Counted from the stretch's first letter, positions 1-8,680 are shown. The stretch: DNA of 64,000 bases from Parapedobacter lycopersici (GCF_024643285.1 NZ_JAMSLW010000004.1:248001-312000), one strand, 5' to 3'. Notes: generated from the letters alone by a model not told the origin. Numbers and translations: made by a program.

Positions 1-3000
1 CGCCCTTGGGCAAATTCAATTCTCCCGATGCGGCTTTCTCCTGTAAGATGCGGTCCGCTTCGCGTACGACATCCACTTCCGCCCTGCCACTGATCTTGTC
101 GAATATGACATAGCCCAGCAAAAACGTGTTTTCACTCTGGATCATCTGGGACCCTTTGGCATATTCAATGTCAACAACGTCACCCAATGGAATCTGTATA
201 CCGGTAGCGGTTGGCACGATGATCCTGGCCAGGGCATCCGGGTCATCCCGCAATTCGCGCGGATAGCGCAGGCGGACAGGGAAACGTTCCCGACCCTCAA
301 CCGTGGTCGTCAATGCCATCCCTCCCACAGCGGCACTGATCACCTCCTGCAAATCCGCCACGGTGATCCCGTATCGGGCCATTTTATGCCTGTTCAGGTG
401 GATCTCAATATAGGGAGCGCCAACGGCACGGTCGTAAAACACCGTGGAAGGCATAATGGATGGGATATCCTTCAGGGCCGCTTCCAGGGCTTTGCCTCCC
501 GCTTCGATGGACTCCAGGTCCGGACCGGAAACCTTTAATCCCATTGGTGCCCGCATACCGGTAGAAAGCATGACCAGCCGGGCCTCGATCGGCTGTAATT
601 TGGGAGCGGACGTCAGTCCGGGCAGGTGGGAAACATTGACAATCTCCTGCCAGATGTCATCGGCTTTCCTGATTTCGGGGCGCCACCTGCGGAAGAACCT
701 GCCATTTTTGTCGATGATCAGGCTATCCCGCGGTATCGGCCGGAATCCGTGGTCGGGGTGATAGGCATTTCCGCCCTTCAGCTCAAATGCACCGTCTTGG
801 TTTACCTTAAAGCGCTCCCGATGACCGTTTTCGTCCAGGAAGTATTCGGAGATGTAATTGATCGTGTTTTCAAACATCTGTGTCGGGGCCGGGTCAAGGG
901 CGGAGTTTACCCGTCCCCATTTCCCAACTGTAATTTCCACCTCCGGGATGTTTTGGATACGCTTATCCAGGGTGCGGATAAACTGGAGGTTCTGTTCAAT
1001 GCCCGTATGGGGCATACTCGTCGGCATCAGCAAGTAAGATCCCTCATTTAAGCTCGGCATAAACTCCGCTCCGATACCCGGAAAAGCTGCTACTGATTTC
1101 TGCCAGAATGCGGTTTCCTTAAATGATTTCCAGCCAACCGTTTCAAAGCCCCTGGCTACAAAGCCGAAAGTCTTGTCTGCACCAAGCCAGGCCAGCATCC
1201 CGAATAACAGGGTTACGATAGGTATGGCCATGAATTTCCACCGGTGCGAAAGCGACCAGCGCAGCAGCTGCTCGTAGTAGATTACCAGCAGCCACAACCC
1301 ACCCAGGATCACCCCGATGGCCAGCAATACAAACACGAAATTCAGTACCGTATGTGCCCCTGTTCCAAGCGGCAGCCACTCCACGGTCAGGTAATACAGG
1401 GCGACGAACAAGGCTACGGCGACATTGATGTAATTGGCCGTTTTTTCTCCTTTCCAGCGGGGAGTAAATAGGTTGTTGATCCCAATAAGTGTGATCGCAA
1501 CGGAAGCTAGCACACCGGTATACAGCCAAAGTCCGATACCCGCGGCCACTAATAGATAATTGGCGATTTTACGGATCTTCCTGCCGTTTATCCGGATGGA
1601 ATAGATGTAGTAGGCCAGTGTCGGCAGTATGATGATTCCCAGAATAAAAGCAGCGGTTAGGGCAAACGTTTTGGTATAGGCCAATGGTTTGAATAGCTTT
1701 CCCTCCTGGGCTTCCATGGCAAATACCGGCAAGAAGCTGATGATGGTAGTCAGCATAGCGGTAGACAGCGCTCCCGAGACTTCGGAAACGGCCCTTGTAA
1801 TCAGGTTAACAAATGCCTGGCCCCGGCTCTCCACGCCCCTTGCCCGCTCTTCCTCCATATAGCGGATAATGCTCTCCACAAAGACAACTCCCACGTCTAC
1901 CATGACACCGATGGCAATTGCGATACCCGAAAGGGCAACAATATTGGCCTCTACACCGGTATATTTCATCACGATGAACGTGGCCAGCACCCCAATGGGA
2001 AGAATACTTGAAATGATTACGGATGCCCGCAGGTTGATGACCAATACAATGACAACGATGATGCAGATCAGGATTTCGTGCGACAGGGCACTTTCCAACG
2101 TTCCGATGGTTTCCTGGATCAGTCCTGACCGGTCATAAAAAGGAACAACCGTCACCTTGGAGATGGTGCCGTCGGCCAACGTCTTTTGCGGCAGTCCTGC
2201 CTCCATTTCTTTTATTTTGGCTTTGACGTTGTTAATTACGTGCAGGGGGTTTGCTCCATAGCGTGCAACTACGACACCGCCCACCGCCTCAACACCTTCT
2301 TTGTCGAGTCCGCCGCGTCGCGTAGCGGGTCCCAGATTCACAAATGCCACGTCTTTTATCTTGACCGGCACGTTGCCCCGGACCGTCACTACGGCTTCTT
2401 CCAGATCTGCTACATTTTTAATATAGCCCAGTCCCCGGACCAGGTACTCGACCTTATTTATTTCGATGGTTTCCGCACCGATATCGAGGTTGCTCTTTTG
2501 TATCGCGGTCATGATATCCATGATAGATACATTATACGCACGCATGGCGTCCGGGTTGACTTCCACCTGATACTCCTTGACGAAACCACCGATCGAGGCC
2601 ACCTCGGAAACCCCTTCCGCGGCCGCTAAGTTATATTTTGCAAAGAAATCCTGAACGGTACGCAATTCATCCGGATTCCAGCCTCCGGCCGGTTCTCCGG
2701 TCACCGGATTCCGCCCTTCCAGTGTATACCAGAATACCTGCCCCAGGGCCGTTGCATCCGGACCCAGCGAAGGGATGACACCGGTCGGCAATGTGCCCGC
2801 GGGCAATGAATTTAATTTCTCCAATATCCTCGACCGGCTCCAGTAAAATTCCACATCCTCCTCAAAAATGATGTAGATAAATGACATGCCGAACATCGAG
2901 CTGCTGCGGATGGTCTTAACCCCCGGAATCCCCAACAGCGAAGTGGTTAGCGGATAAGTGATCTGATCCTGGATGTCTTTGGGAGAACGCCCCATCCATT

Positions 3001-3187
3001 CCGTCGCGACGATCTGCTGGTTTTCACCGATGTCGGGAATCGCATCAACCGGTACAGGATCACTGGGAAGTAGCTGCTGATGCCAGTTAAATGGTGCTGT
3101 CATCAGTCCCCAGACGATCACAATGACCAATAACAGAACCGTAATAATCCGGTTGTTCAGAAAATACTTAATAACGTTATTAAGCAT
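1..3187 (-). CDS. CusA/CzcA-family heavy-metal efflux RND pump, 3' end beyond window
   Basis: Inner-membrane proton-driven pump of the HME-RND family, which exports Cu, Ag, Co, Zn or Cd through a tripartite complex. The frame is open from the ATG at 3187 to the left edge, giving about 1062 residues of an incomplete protein. The first hydrophobic segment is followed by the family stretch DIGENQQIVATEW and then SLLGIPGV. The proton-relay region in TM4 reads IGVMVDVGVVFVE with the Asp near residue 431. A hydrophobic insertion near residues 525-640 gives the longer form usual in Bacteroidota. The metal cannot be assigned. The DUF3347 lipoprotein and cysteine-rich gene upstream on the same strand suggest copper or a related soft metal (inference). 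The membrane-fusion and outer-membrane partners must lie outside the window. Confidence 0.95.
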   Translation of the reverse strand, partial: MLNNVIKYFLNNRIITVLLLVIVIVWGLMTAPFNWHQQLLPSDPVPVDAIPDIGENQQIVATEWMGRSPKDIQDQITYPLTTSLLGIPGVKTIRSSSMFGMSFIYIIFEEDVEFYWSRSRILEKLNSLPAGTLPTGVIPSLGPDATALGQVFWYTLEGRNPVTGEPAGGWNPDELRTVQDFFAKYNLAAAEGVSEVASIGGFVKEYQVEVNPDAMRAYNVSIMDIMTAIQKSNLDIGAETIEINKVEYLVRGLGYIKNVADLEEAVVTVRGNVPVKIKDVAFVNLGPATRRGGLDKEGVEAVGGVVVARYGANPLHVINNVKAKIKEMEAGLPQKTLADGTISKVTVVPFYDRSGLIQETIGTLESALSHEILICIIVVIVLVINLRASVIISSILPIGVLATFIVMKYTGVEANIVALSGIAIAIGVMVDVGVVFVESIIRYMEEERARGVESRGQAFVNLITRAVSEVSGALSTAMLTTIISFLPVFAMEAQEGKLFKPLAYTKTFALTAAFILGIIILPTLAYYIYSIRINGRKIRKIANYLLVAAGIGLWLYTGVLASVAITLIGINNLFTPRWKGEKTANYINVAVALFVALYYLTVEWLPLGTGAHTVLNFVFVLLAIGVILGGLWLLVIYYEQLLRWSLSHRWKFMAIPIVTLLFGMLAWLGADKTFGFVARGFETVGWKSFKETAFWQKSVAAFPGIGAEFMPSLNEGSYLLMPTSMPHTGIEQNLQFIRTLDKRIQNIPEVEITVGKWGRVNSALDPAPTQMFENTINYISEYFLDENGHRERFKVNQDGAFELKGGNAYHPDHGFRPIPRDSLIIDKNGRFFRRWRPEIRKADDIWQEIVNVSHLPGLTSAPKLQPIEARLVMLSTGMRAPMGLKVSGPDLESIEAGGKALEAALKDIPSIMPSTVFYDRAVGAPYIEIHLNRHKMARYGITVADLQEVISAAVGGMALTTTVEGRERFPVRLRYPRELRDDPDALARIIVPTATGIQIPLGDVVDIEYAKGSQMIQSENTFLLGYVIFDKISGRAEVDVVREADRILQEKAASGELNLPKG

Positions 3188-3265
3188 AACAAATACAGTT
3201 TTTACCTATTAACAAGTAGCATACAGATAAGCGCAAAAGCGCAATCTGTATGCTAAAACCCATCC

Positions 3266-3844
3266 TTACATTAACTCTTCCTGAACCTCCCCGCATGTCA
3301 GCATTTCCGAGCCGTAATACGGATTCTTGACCTCTTTGGTGTCACTTAACCAGTAAGCCCCGTTGTTATTACTGTACATGGGACAGAAAACTTTGTAAAG
3401 CGGTTTTCCCGCACCAAACGTCTTCGTGATATCATAAAAATCCTTGCTCAGTACAACCAGGTGTTCCCGCTGGTGCGCGATATTGCCCACGTTGCCTGCA
3501 ATGTGCTCGGCATTTTCCTTAATGTCCGCCGCGATATCATCATATGTTGCTTTGTCGTCCGCATTGAATCCTGCTGATTCTATTTTGGAAAGTGCTTCCA
3601 GCATCCCCTGAGCGGCATTAGCGGCTTCTTTGTCGTTATCCGATGATAATGCGAATGTTAAATGCTGGTAGTGGGCGAACAATTCAGCAAAATCTCCCTG
3701 TTCATTTGATGCATTGCCGGCAGACCCGGTTGCGGAATGACCCGCTTCATGTCCGGTGCCTTCGGCGTTTTTGCCTGTGTTTCCATTACATGCTGCAAAG
3801 GCCAGTACAGCAGCGGTGATCAAGCCTAAAAATAAATGTTTCAT
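3266..3844 (-). CDS. DUF3347 lipoprotein, metal-resistance partner
   Basis: Predicted envelope lipoprotein of about 192 residues. The N-terminus MKHLFLGLITAAVLAFAAC carries a lipobox ending in Cys. The body is helical and acidic. The C-terminal part has the DUF3347 signature FCPMYSNNNGAYWLSD followed by KNPYYGSEMLTCGEV, with Cys and Met residues suited to soft-metal binding. DUF3347 is often fused to CusB-type membrane fusion proteins, and here it stands alone 78 bases upstream of the RND pump in the same orientation. Periplasmic metal delivery to the pump is a likely role but is inferred from context. An ATG two codons upstream (3850) is an alternative start; the chosen one gives a normal signal peptide. 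Confidence 0.85.
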   Translation of the reverse strand: MKHLFLGLITAAVLAFAACNGNTGKNAEGTGHEAGHSATGSAGNASNEQGDFAELFAHYQHLTFALSSDNDKEAANAAQGMLEALSKIESAGFNADDKATYDDIAADIKENAEHIAGNVGNIAHQREHLVVLSKDFYDITKTFGAGKPLYKVFCPMYSNNNGAYWLSDTKEVKNPYYGSEMLTCGEVQEELM

Positions 3845-3850
3845 TGTCAT

Positions 3851-4173
3851 GGTTTTTCGTTAATGATTAAAACTGTGTTATGTAATTTGTATTTGTTGCG
3901 TTGAATTCAAAAGGAAGCGCTGATGCCCGTCTGTAATAGCATTGGGTTTCCCCGATGCCTGTCTGTTCCTTGCTAGCGGGGCATTTCCGGTTCCGTTCAC
4001 CGTTTTTGCGCTTTTAAGCAGTGCGAGCCGGTCGCGTTTAATCGTTACACTGTAACGAACGCCAATGCGTTGCGAACGATCGCATACCGATTACTGAAAA
4101 ACAGAAAATAAGGGGTTTCCGAAAACTGTTATAGCTTTCGACAAGACATACCTTGGGCTGCCAGGCGTTGAAC
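3851..4173. other. Intergenic stretch with a 15-bp palindrome
   Basis: No convincing gene. The only clear structure is CGTTACACTGTAACG at 4043-4057, a perfect inverted repeat of 7-bp arms around one base. It lies between the cysteine-rich gene and the DUF3347 gene, both read leftwards, about 200 bases upstream of the latter. It could be an operator for the metal-efflux genes. No TAnnTTTG box is evident just upstream of the DUF3347 gene. Confidence 0.4.
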
Positions 4174-4560
4174 CTAACTTATTTTAGGCGGTTGCCAAAT
4201 GGAATAAAATCCGGAAGAATAATCCGGTTGCTGATAAGATGGATACGGATTCTTGTCTTCAAAATTGAAGACATGATCGGAATGTTTAGCGGCTTGGTGC
4301 ACGCCGTACGTGGGCGAAGAGCTTTGACACGATTGGTGACCGCAATTTCCCGAGCAGCCGGAGCCCTCACCTGCATCCGCACTACAACAGTCCTTCTTAC
4401 AGGTCTCTGCGTCGTGATTCCCCGATTGGGCATCATCACAGCACGATTTTTCGTTGTTCTTGACTGTTTGGGAATAGGACGTACACGCAGCCGCAGCCCC
4501 GGGGGCCAGAAACAACCCCAGCATGAACATACTTAATACTACGTAGTGTATCCTATGCAT
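4174..4560 (-). CDS. Cysteine-rich exported protein, metal-cluster associated
   Basis: Small exported protein of 128 residues with no assigned function. The ATG at 4560 begins a signal peptide (MHRIHYVVLSMFMLGLFLAPGA); a start 10 codons upstream would spoil it. The mature part is packed with Cys (ESCC-like pairs, DCCSADAG, GCSGNCGHQSC) and His, then ends in an aromatic tail containing SGFYSIWQPPKIS. Similar proteins with the same ending occur beside metal-efflux genes in Bacteroidota (recalled family knowledge, not searched). A role in binding soft metal in the periplasm is an inference from the Cys content and the RND/DUF3347 neighbours. It is read in the same direction as those genes and has a TATTTTTG box 32 bases upstream of its start. 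Confidence 0.75.
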   Translation of the reverse strand: MHRIHYVVLSMFMLGLFLAPGAAAACTSYSQTVKNNEKSCCDDAQSGNHDAETCKKDCCSADAGEGSGCSGNCGHQSCQSSSPTYGVHQAAKHSDHVFNFEDKNPYPSYQQPDYSSGFYSIWQPPKIS

Positions 4561-4592
4561 ATAAACCAATGATGGTACTCCGTACCGCAATG

Positions 4593-4600
4593 CAAAAATA
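4593..4600 (-). promoter_or_regulatory. TAnnTTTG -7 box for the cysteine-rich gene
   Basis: The minus strand reads TATTTTTG here, an exact match to the Bacteroidota TAnnTTTG element, 32 bases before the start codon at 4560. No clear TTTG -33 box was found at the usual spacing. Confidence 0.45.
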
Positions 4601-4769
4601 GCTTATTTTTTTAAACTTTTTTATTCCAGGCGGATTTAAGGCTAATTCTTCAAAAGAAATCTCCCATCTGTTCCAATTCGCATTATTTTTGTTTTTAGGT
4701 GATGGCACTGCCATGCAGTTGTCACAATCCCTTTTAATTTTACATCATCACGAATACAAATAAAATACT

Positions 4770-5183
4770 ATGGAAACAATTTTGCGCGGGTTAACAACCG
4801 TAAGCTTTTATGCATCGGATCTGGAAGAAGCAAAAAAATGGTATACTGATTTCCTGAACATGGAACCGTATTTTAATGTTCCCGGGTATATTGAGTTTCG
4901 CATCGGCGACTACCAGCATGAACTTGGTATTATCGACAGCAAGTATGCTCCCGGCGGCGCTACGGAGCGACCGGGCGGGGCTATTGTGTACTGGCATGTG
5001 GATAACGTGCAGGCGACACTTGACAAACTCCTGTCATCGGGGGCTATTCTGCATCAGCCCCTTATCGACCGCAGCGGAGGGAAAGGCGATTTTGTAACGG
5101 CTTCGGTGGTTGATCCTTTCGGGAATATTTTAGGAATCATGACCAATAAACATTATTTAGCAATCTTAAACACGCAAAAATAA
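4770..5183 (+). CDS. VOC-superfamily protein (glyoxalase/bleomycin resistance fold)
   Basis: Cytoplasmic 137-residue protein of the vicinal oxygen chelate superfamily. It opens with GLTTVSFYASDLEEAKKWYTD, the usual first beta-strand and helix. The second half ends in DPFGNILGIM, the typical closing motif of the fold. Candidate metal ligands include the His of YQHELG and the His of YWHVDN. The family includes glyoxalases, dioxygenases and antibiotic-binding proteins, and the substrate cannot be read from sequence. The gene lies 6 bases before a YdeI-family gene and is probably co-transcribed with it. Confidence 0.85.
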   Translation: METILRGLTTVSFYASDLEEAKKWYTDFLNMEPYFNVPGYIEFRIGDYQHELGIIDSKYAPGGATERPGGAIVYWHVDNVQATLDKLLSSGAILHQPLIDRSGGKGDFVTASVVDPFGNILGIMTNKHYLAILNTQK

Positions 5184-5189
5184 TCTCCG

Positions 5190-5792
5190 ATGCAAACGGC
5201 AGCAGAAAGACAAACAGTATATATAAATACACGGGCAGAGTGGCGTCAATGGTTGGAAATCCATCATCAGTCAGCAAAGTCGGTGTGGCTTGTCTGCAAT
5301 ACCCGGAAATCGAATTTGCCCACCGTCAACTGGAGTGAAATGGTTGATGAAGCCCTTTGTTTCGGCTGGATTGACAGCACGCGGAAAACGATTGACGGAT
5401 GTTCTTTTATGCAACTGTTCAGTAAACGTAAACCCCGCAGCACCTGGTCGAAAATCAACAAAGAGAAGATTCAGCAATTGATAGACAGCAACCTGATGAC
5501 AGCGGCCGGCTATGAGACCATCCGGATTGCAAAAGAAAATGGTTCGTGGACCATCTTAGACAGCGTGGAAGAATTGGCAATCCCCAACGATCTGGATGAA
5601 GCATTTAGCGATCACGGCGGCGCAAAGGCGTATTTTCTAAGCCTGAGCAAATCACTAAAAAAGATGCTGCTGCAATGGATTGTATTGGCTAAACGACCGG
5701 AAACCAGAAAGAAACGGATTGATGAAATCGCGGAGCAGGCAGCGCAACAGAATACACCGAAGCAGTTCCGCCGGCCTGGTGCGGGCAAATGA
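5190..5792 (+). CDS. YdeI/OmdA-family protein
   Basis: Cytoplasmic protein of 200 residues of the YdeI family (also called OmpD-associated or bacteriocin-protection family). The hallmark is the first half: WRQWLEIHHQSAKSVWL followed by MVDEALCFGWIDSTRKTIDG and FSKRKPRSTWSKINK. The C-terminal part is helical and rich in Lys and Arg (AKRPETRKKRIDEI). Family members have been linked to peptide or bacteriocin tolerance, but the biochemical role is unsettled. It starts 6 bases after the VOC gene. A strong hairpin just beyond the stop ends the pair. Confidence 0.85.
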   Translation: MQTAAERQTVYINTRAEWRQWLEIHHQSAKSVWLVCNTRKSNLPTVNWSEMVDEALCFGWIDSTRKTIDGCSFMQLFSKRKPRSTWSKINKEKIQQLIDSNLMTAAGYETIRIAKENGSWTILDSVEELAIPNDLDEAFSDHGGAKAYFLSLSKSLKKMLLQWIVLAKRPETRKKRIDEIAEQAAQQNTPKQFRRPGAGK

Positions 5793-5805
5793 CAGACCGG
5801 ATCCA

Positions 5806-5853
5806 AAAACATGACATTGCTCGGCAAGTCCTTATCGGACAATGTCATGTTTT
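5806..5853. terminator. Bidirectional terminator between the ydeI-type gene and acr3
   Basis: Two perfectly complementary 14-base arms, AAAACATGACATTG at 5806-5819 and its reverse complement at 5840-5853, enclose a 20-base loop. The A-run on the left and T-run on the right allow termination in both directions. This fits its place between two converging transcription units. Confidence 0.8.
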
Positions 5854-5969
5854 GACTTACTTTATGCTGGGAAGATCGTGTAATCGCTTCCATAATCGAC
5901 CCGCCAATTAACCCGACAGCCCCGTACCAACACACAGTCTCATTTGTATATCGGTATAGCCTCTATTTT

Positions 5970-7001
5970 TTAGGCGTAATACGTTCTTTTTAACCATAAA
6001 CTTGCCCTCACCAAAAGAATCAGAACCGGGACTTCTACAAGCGGACCGATTACGCCGACAAACGCCTGGGGCGAATGAATGCCGAAAACGGCAATTGATA
6101 TGGCTATTGCCAATTCAAAATTATTTCCTGTGGCTGTAAAAGCGATGGATGCGTTCTTATCGTATGAAACATTCAAAGATTTATTGATAAAGAAGCTCAT
6201 GAAAAACATCAATACAAAATAGATGACGAGCGGCACTGCTACTTTTATCACATCCATCGGCAGCTCCAGTATTTTGTCGCCTTTTAAGCTGAACATCAAT
6301 ACAATGGTAAATAACAATGCGTATAAAGTAATGGGCGATATGCTGCGAATGAATTTCTGATTATACCACTTTATGCCTTTTGATTTGATTAAGAGATAAC
6401 GGCTTATAAAACCGGCAAAGAAAGGAATACCCAGGTATATCAAAACGCTTTCGATTACATCTTTCATCGATACGCTTACATCGAAATTAGCCAGCCCTAA
6501 TTTATTGGGCAACACATTGATAAATAGCCATACCAGGAAGCTGTAACTGAAAATCTGGAAGATACTGTTCAATGCAACCAATAATGCCGCATATTCGCTG
6601 TTCCCTTTTGCCAAATCATTCCATACTATGACCATCGCAATGCACCTCGCCAAACCAATCAATATCAGGCCCGCCATGTAATCGGGTTCGTCCCTTAAAA
6701 ATACGATCGCCAGTGTAAACATGAGTACAGTCCCGACCACCCAATTGAGGAACAAAGAAATACCAATTATCTTTTTGTCCTTGAAAGCAGTGGATAAGGA
6801 GGAATAATCTACTTTAGCCAATGGGGGATACATCATCAGTATCAGTCCGATGGCCAGGGGAATATTTGTTGTGCCTACAGACAGACTATCGAAAGCGTCG
6901 GATATACCGGGAAATAAATACCCTAGGGCTATGCCTGCTGCCATTGCAAGAAATATCCATAAGGTAAGATAGCGATCAAGAAATTTGAGTTTTGGTTGCA
7001 T
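5970..7001 (-). CDS. acr3: Arsenite efflux permease ACR3
   Basis: Inner-membrane arsenite exporter of 343 residues with about ten hydrophobic helices. ACR3 features are clear: [20 protein letters not shown] in the first third and [15 protein letters not shown] with the essential TM4 Cys at residue 120. The TM9-10 region reads [11 protein letters not shown] with the conserved Glu. It carries arsenite across the membrane, driven by the proton gradient. It is the last gene of the operon arsR-DUF6428-arsC-acr3, and its ATG lies 3 bases after the arsC stop codon. The downstream hairpin at 5806-5853 probably ends the transcript. Base composition is more AT-rich than in the housekeeping genes around 14-24 kb, compatible with transfer as a unit. 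Confidence 0.95.
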   Translation of the reverse strand: MQPKLKFLDRYLTLWIFLAMAAGIALGYLFPGISDAFDSLSVGTTNIPLAIGLILMMYPPLAKVDYSSLSTAFKDKKIIGISLFLNWVVGTVLMFTLAIVFLRDEPDYMAGLILIGLARCIAMVIVWNDLAKGNSEYAALLVALNSIFQIFSYSFLVWLFINVLPNKLGLANFDVSVSMKDVIESVLIYLGIPFFAGFISRYLLIKSKGIKWYNQKFIRSISPITLYALLFTIVLMFSLKGDKILELPMDVIKVAVPLVIYFVLMFFMSFFINKSLNVSYDKNASIAFTATGNNFELAIAISIAVFGIHSPQAFVGVIGPLVEVPVLILLVRASLWLKRTYYA

Positions 7002-7004
7002 AGG

Positions 7005-7622
7005 TTAACCCCTAATCATTGAAAAAACATAGCACATCTCCGCCGCTATTTGCAGACTTCTTTCTGCATATACCCTTACCTGCTCCGGCGTACCGTCTGA
7101 AATCTTAGGGTCCTCAAATGTGATGGGTATTCTTTTCTCCGCTCCGGCGACGAATGGGCATCCGCTGTCAGCCTGTGAACAAGTCATAATAGCTGCAAAT
7201 GCTGAAGCGGGGTTGAATGGACTATCGTATTTTTTGGAAAAACTGATAATGGGTAAGGCATTATCACTGTATTTTATTGCATATACCGGATTATGGGCGC
7301 TTGCAACGCTGAAAATATGGAACCCCTGATGGGTTAATGTTTCCACCACTTTTGGGAACAGTTCCGTTTCTTCCGTACCGCCTGAATAACAATACACCTT
7401 CGGAATATTGGCGTATGTACTTGCTACCTGCGCCCATACCTGCGCTAAATGGCTTCTGCGTGAATTATGTGTACAGATGAAATTGAGGTTTATATCCTGT
7501 CCGCTGTTTACCTTTTGTTGTATAAAATCGATCAACGGTTGCAATATGGCTTTACGCTCTTCATTTACAGTTTGGCCGTTAATTATCTCTTTTATCGTCT
7601 CAATTAGGTCCCTATACATCAC
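7005..7622 (-). CDS. arsC: Thioredoxin-type arsenate reductase / LMW phosphatase-family protein
   Basis: Cytoplasmic enzyme of 205 residues that should reduce arsenate to arsenite for ACR3. The LMW-PTP P-loop is CTHNSRRS, with nucleophile Cys50 and Arg56 in CX5R spacing. The resolving pair sits in TCSQADSGCP (Cys148 and Cys155, seven apart), equivalent to the redox helix Cys82/Cys89 of the S. aureus enzyme. The general-acid loop FEDPKISDGT includes Asp171. The extra 40 N-terminal residues are helical, and the family form in Bacteroidota is often named protein-tyrosine-phosphatase. With all three redox cysteines and an acr3 partner, arsenate reductase is much more likely than phosphatase. It is transcribed with the neighbouring ars genes. 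Confidence 0.9.
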   Translation of the reverse strand: MMYRDLIETIKEIINGQTVNEERKAILQPLIDFIQQKVNSGQDINLNFICTHNSRRSHLAQVWAQVASTYANIPKVYCYSGGTEETELFPKVVETLTHQGFHIFSVASAHNPVYAIKYSDNALPIISFSKKYDSPFNPASAFAAIMTCSQADSGCPFVAGAEKRIPITFEDPKISDGTPEQVRVYAERSLQIAAEMCYVFSMIRG

Positions 7623-7638
7623 GATCGATCTTTATTTC

Positions 7639-8103
7639 TTAACAACATCCCGAATCAGGCGTACAACAGACATTAGCTGATACCGGCAGTATTGCTTTTG
7701 GTTTCTCCACGGGGATACCACAGGCATTACTTGCCAGGCAAGCGGTCTGTTTGTTCTTCAGTATAAAATGATCCCCATTAAAATCCAGTTCATACTTCCC
7801 AATCGTTTCGCTTTGGTATTCTACTTCAATCTCGGCATCCTCAATGCCTAATTTCTCTTCGGAAAGCTTAATGATGTTTAATAGCTTGACTGGCTTTAGT
7901 CTGTGCGCATAGTCATTGGCATTCCATAATTGGAAATTCACCACTTTCTCTGTACGGATTACACCCCCGCAATCAATAAAGTGCTTGGTGATCTGTCCGA
8001 TTTCCGTGACGTGGAAATGCTCCGGTACAAATTCCCCGTTCTCTACTTGAAATGCAACATTGCCCAATGTTGGCAGGATTTCTTTGATTTCTGATAGTTT
8101 CAT
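7639..8103 (-). CDS. DUF6428 protein with cysteine-rich tail, ars operon
   Basis: Cytoplasmic protein of 154 residues found in Bacteroidota ars operons; function unknown. The core begins MKLSEIKEILPTLGNVAFQ and contains FVPEHFHVTEIG, two His suited to metal binding, then FIDCGGVIR. The C-terminus adds cysteines: TACLASNACGIP and the last residues NVCCTPDSGCC. Position between arsR and arsC, 16 bases before arsC, and the vicinal thiols suggest arsenite binding or delivery (inference). An ArsR-like operator palindrome lies at 8127-8142, just upstream, so the gene may have its own repressed promoter as well as read-through from arsR. Confidence 0.85.
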   Translation of the reverse strand: MKLSEIKEILPTLGNVAFQVENGEFVPEHFHVTEIGQITKHFIDCGGVIRTEKVVNFQLWNANDYAHRLKPVKLLNIIKLSEEKLGIEDAEIEVEYQSETIGKYELDFNGDHFILKNKQTACLASNACGIPVEKPKAILPVSANVCCTPDSGCC

Positions 8104-8126
8104 AAAGTCGAATTTAAAAGCGTTAC

Positions 8127-8142
8127 ATCGTAATATTACGAT
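8127..8142. promoter_or_regulatory. Candidate ArsR operator, internal site
   Basis: Perfect 16-bp palindrome ATCGTAATATTACGAT in the 58-base gap between arsR and the DUF6428 gene. The overlapping 15-mer TAATATTACGATATT (8131-8145) matches the site upstream of arsR in 13 of 15 positions, which supports recognition by the same regulator. Confidence 0.65.
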
Positions 8143-8161
8143 ATTGAAGATTAAAAAAATA

Positions 8162-8494
8162 CTATGGACAACAACTGATTACTTTTACTTCCTGATTGAA
8201 AAATGCATTAAATGCTGCTTGAGTTTGTTTCCATGTCTTTTCATCGATACAATAGCAAACGGACTTCCCCTCAATTGTCCCCTGAATAATACCGGTATTT
8301 TTCAATTCCTTTAAATGCTGTGAAATCGTTGCCTGTGCCAATCCCAGCTCCTCAACCAAATCGTTGCAGATACAGGCTTTCTGATCAATGATGTATTGAA
8401 GTATGGCAACTCTTGCCGGGTGTCCTAAAACTTTAAATAGGGACGCCAGCTTATTTTGGTCATCCGTAAATATTTCCGATTTGGTAAGTCCCAT
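8162..8494 (-). CDS. arsR: ArsR-family metalloregulator
   Basis: Repressor of 110 residues with a winged helix-turn-helix fold. LFKVLGHPARVAILQYI is the typical first helices, and LAQATISQHLKELKNTGII is the recognition helix. The arsenic or antimony site is suggested by ACICNDLV, with Cys41 and Cys43 in the helix that carries CVCDL in classical ArsR. Further cysteines (Cys80, Cys82 and the C-terminal pair Cys108-Cys109) could extend the site. It heads the leftward operon containing DUF6428, arsC and acr3. A palindrome overlapping its presumed promoter suggests autoregulation, released when arsenite binds. Confidence 0.93.
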   Translation of the reverse strand: MGLTKSEIFTDDQNKLASLFKVLGHPARVAILQYIIDQKACICNDLVEELGLAQATISQHLKELKNTGIIQGTIEGKSVCYCIDEKTWKQTQAAFNAFFNQEVKVISCCP

Positions 8495-8505
8495 ATCTCA
8501 TATTT

Positions 8506-8521
8506 TAATATTGCAATATTA
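8506..8521. promoter_or_regulatory. Candidate ArsR operator upstream of arsR
   Basis: Perfect 16-bp palindrome TAATATTGCAATATTA, 12 bases before the arsR start. On the minus strand it contains TAATATTG, close to the TAnnTTTG -7 box, so bound repressor would cover the promoter. It shares the pattern TAATATTRCRATATT with the site at 8131-8145. Confidence 0.7.
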
Positions 8522-8680
8522 CGATATAATAATTACGTTTCCATAATTTTTTTCAATTATTTCAAAACACTTGTAAGAAGATACCTAATTCGATATAAAT
8601 TATACAAACCAGCAACAGCTGTGCGGCGTTGCACTCCTAGTTTTAGCAATACAAGCTGGTTACAACTGGATGGAAAATGC

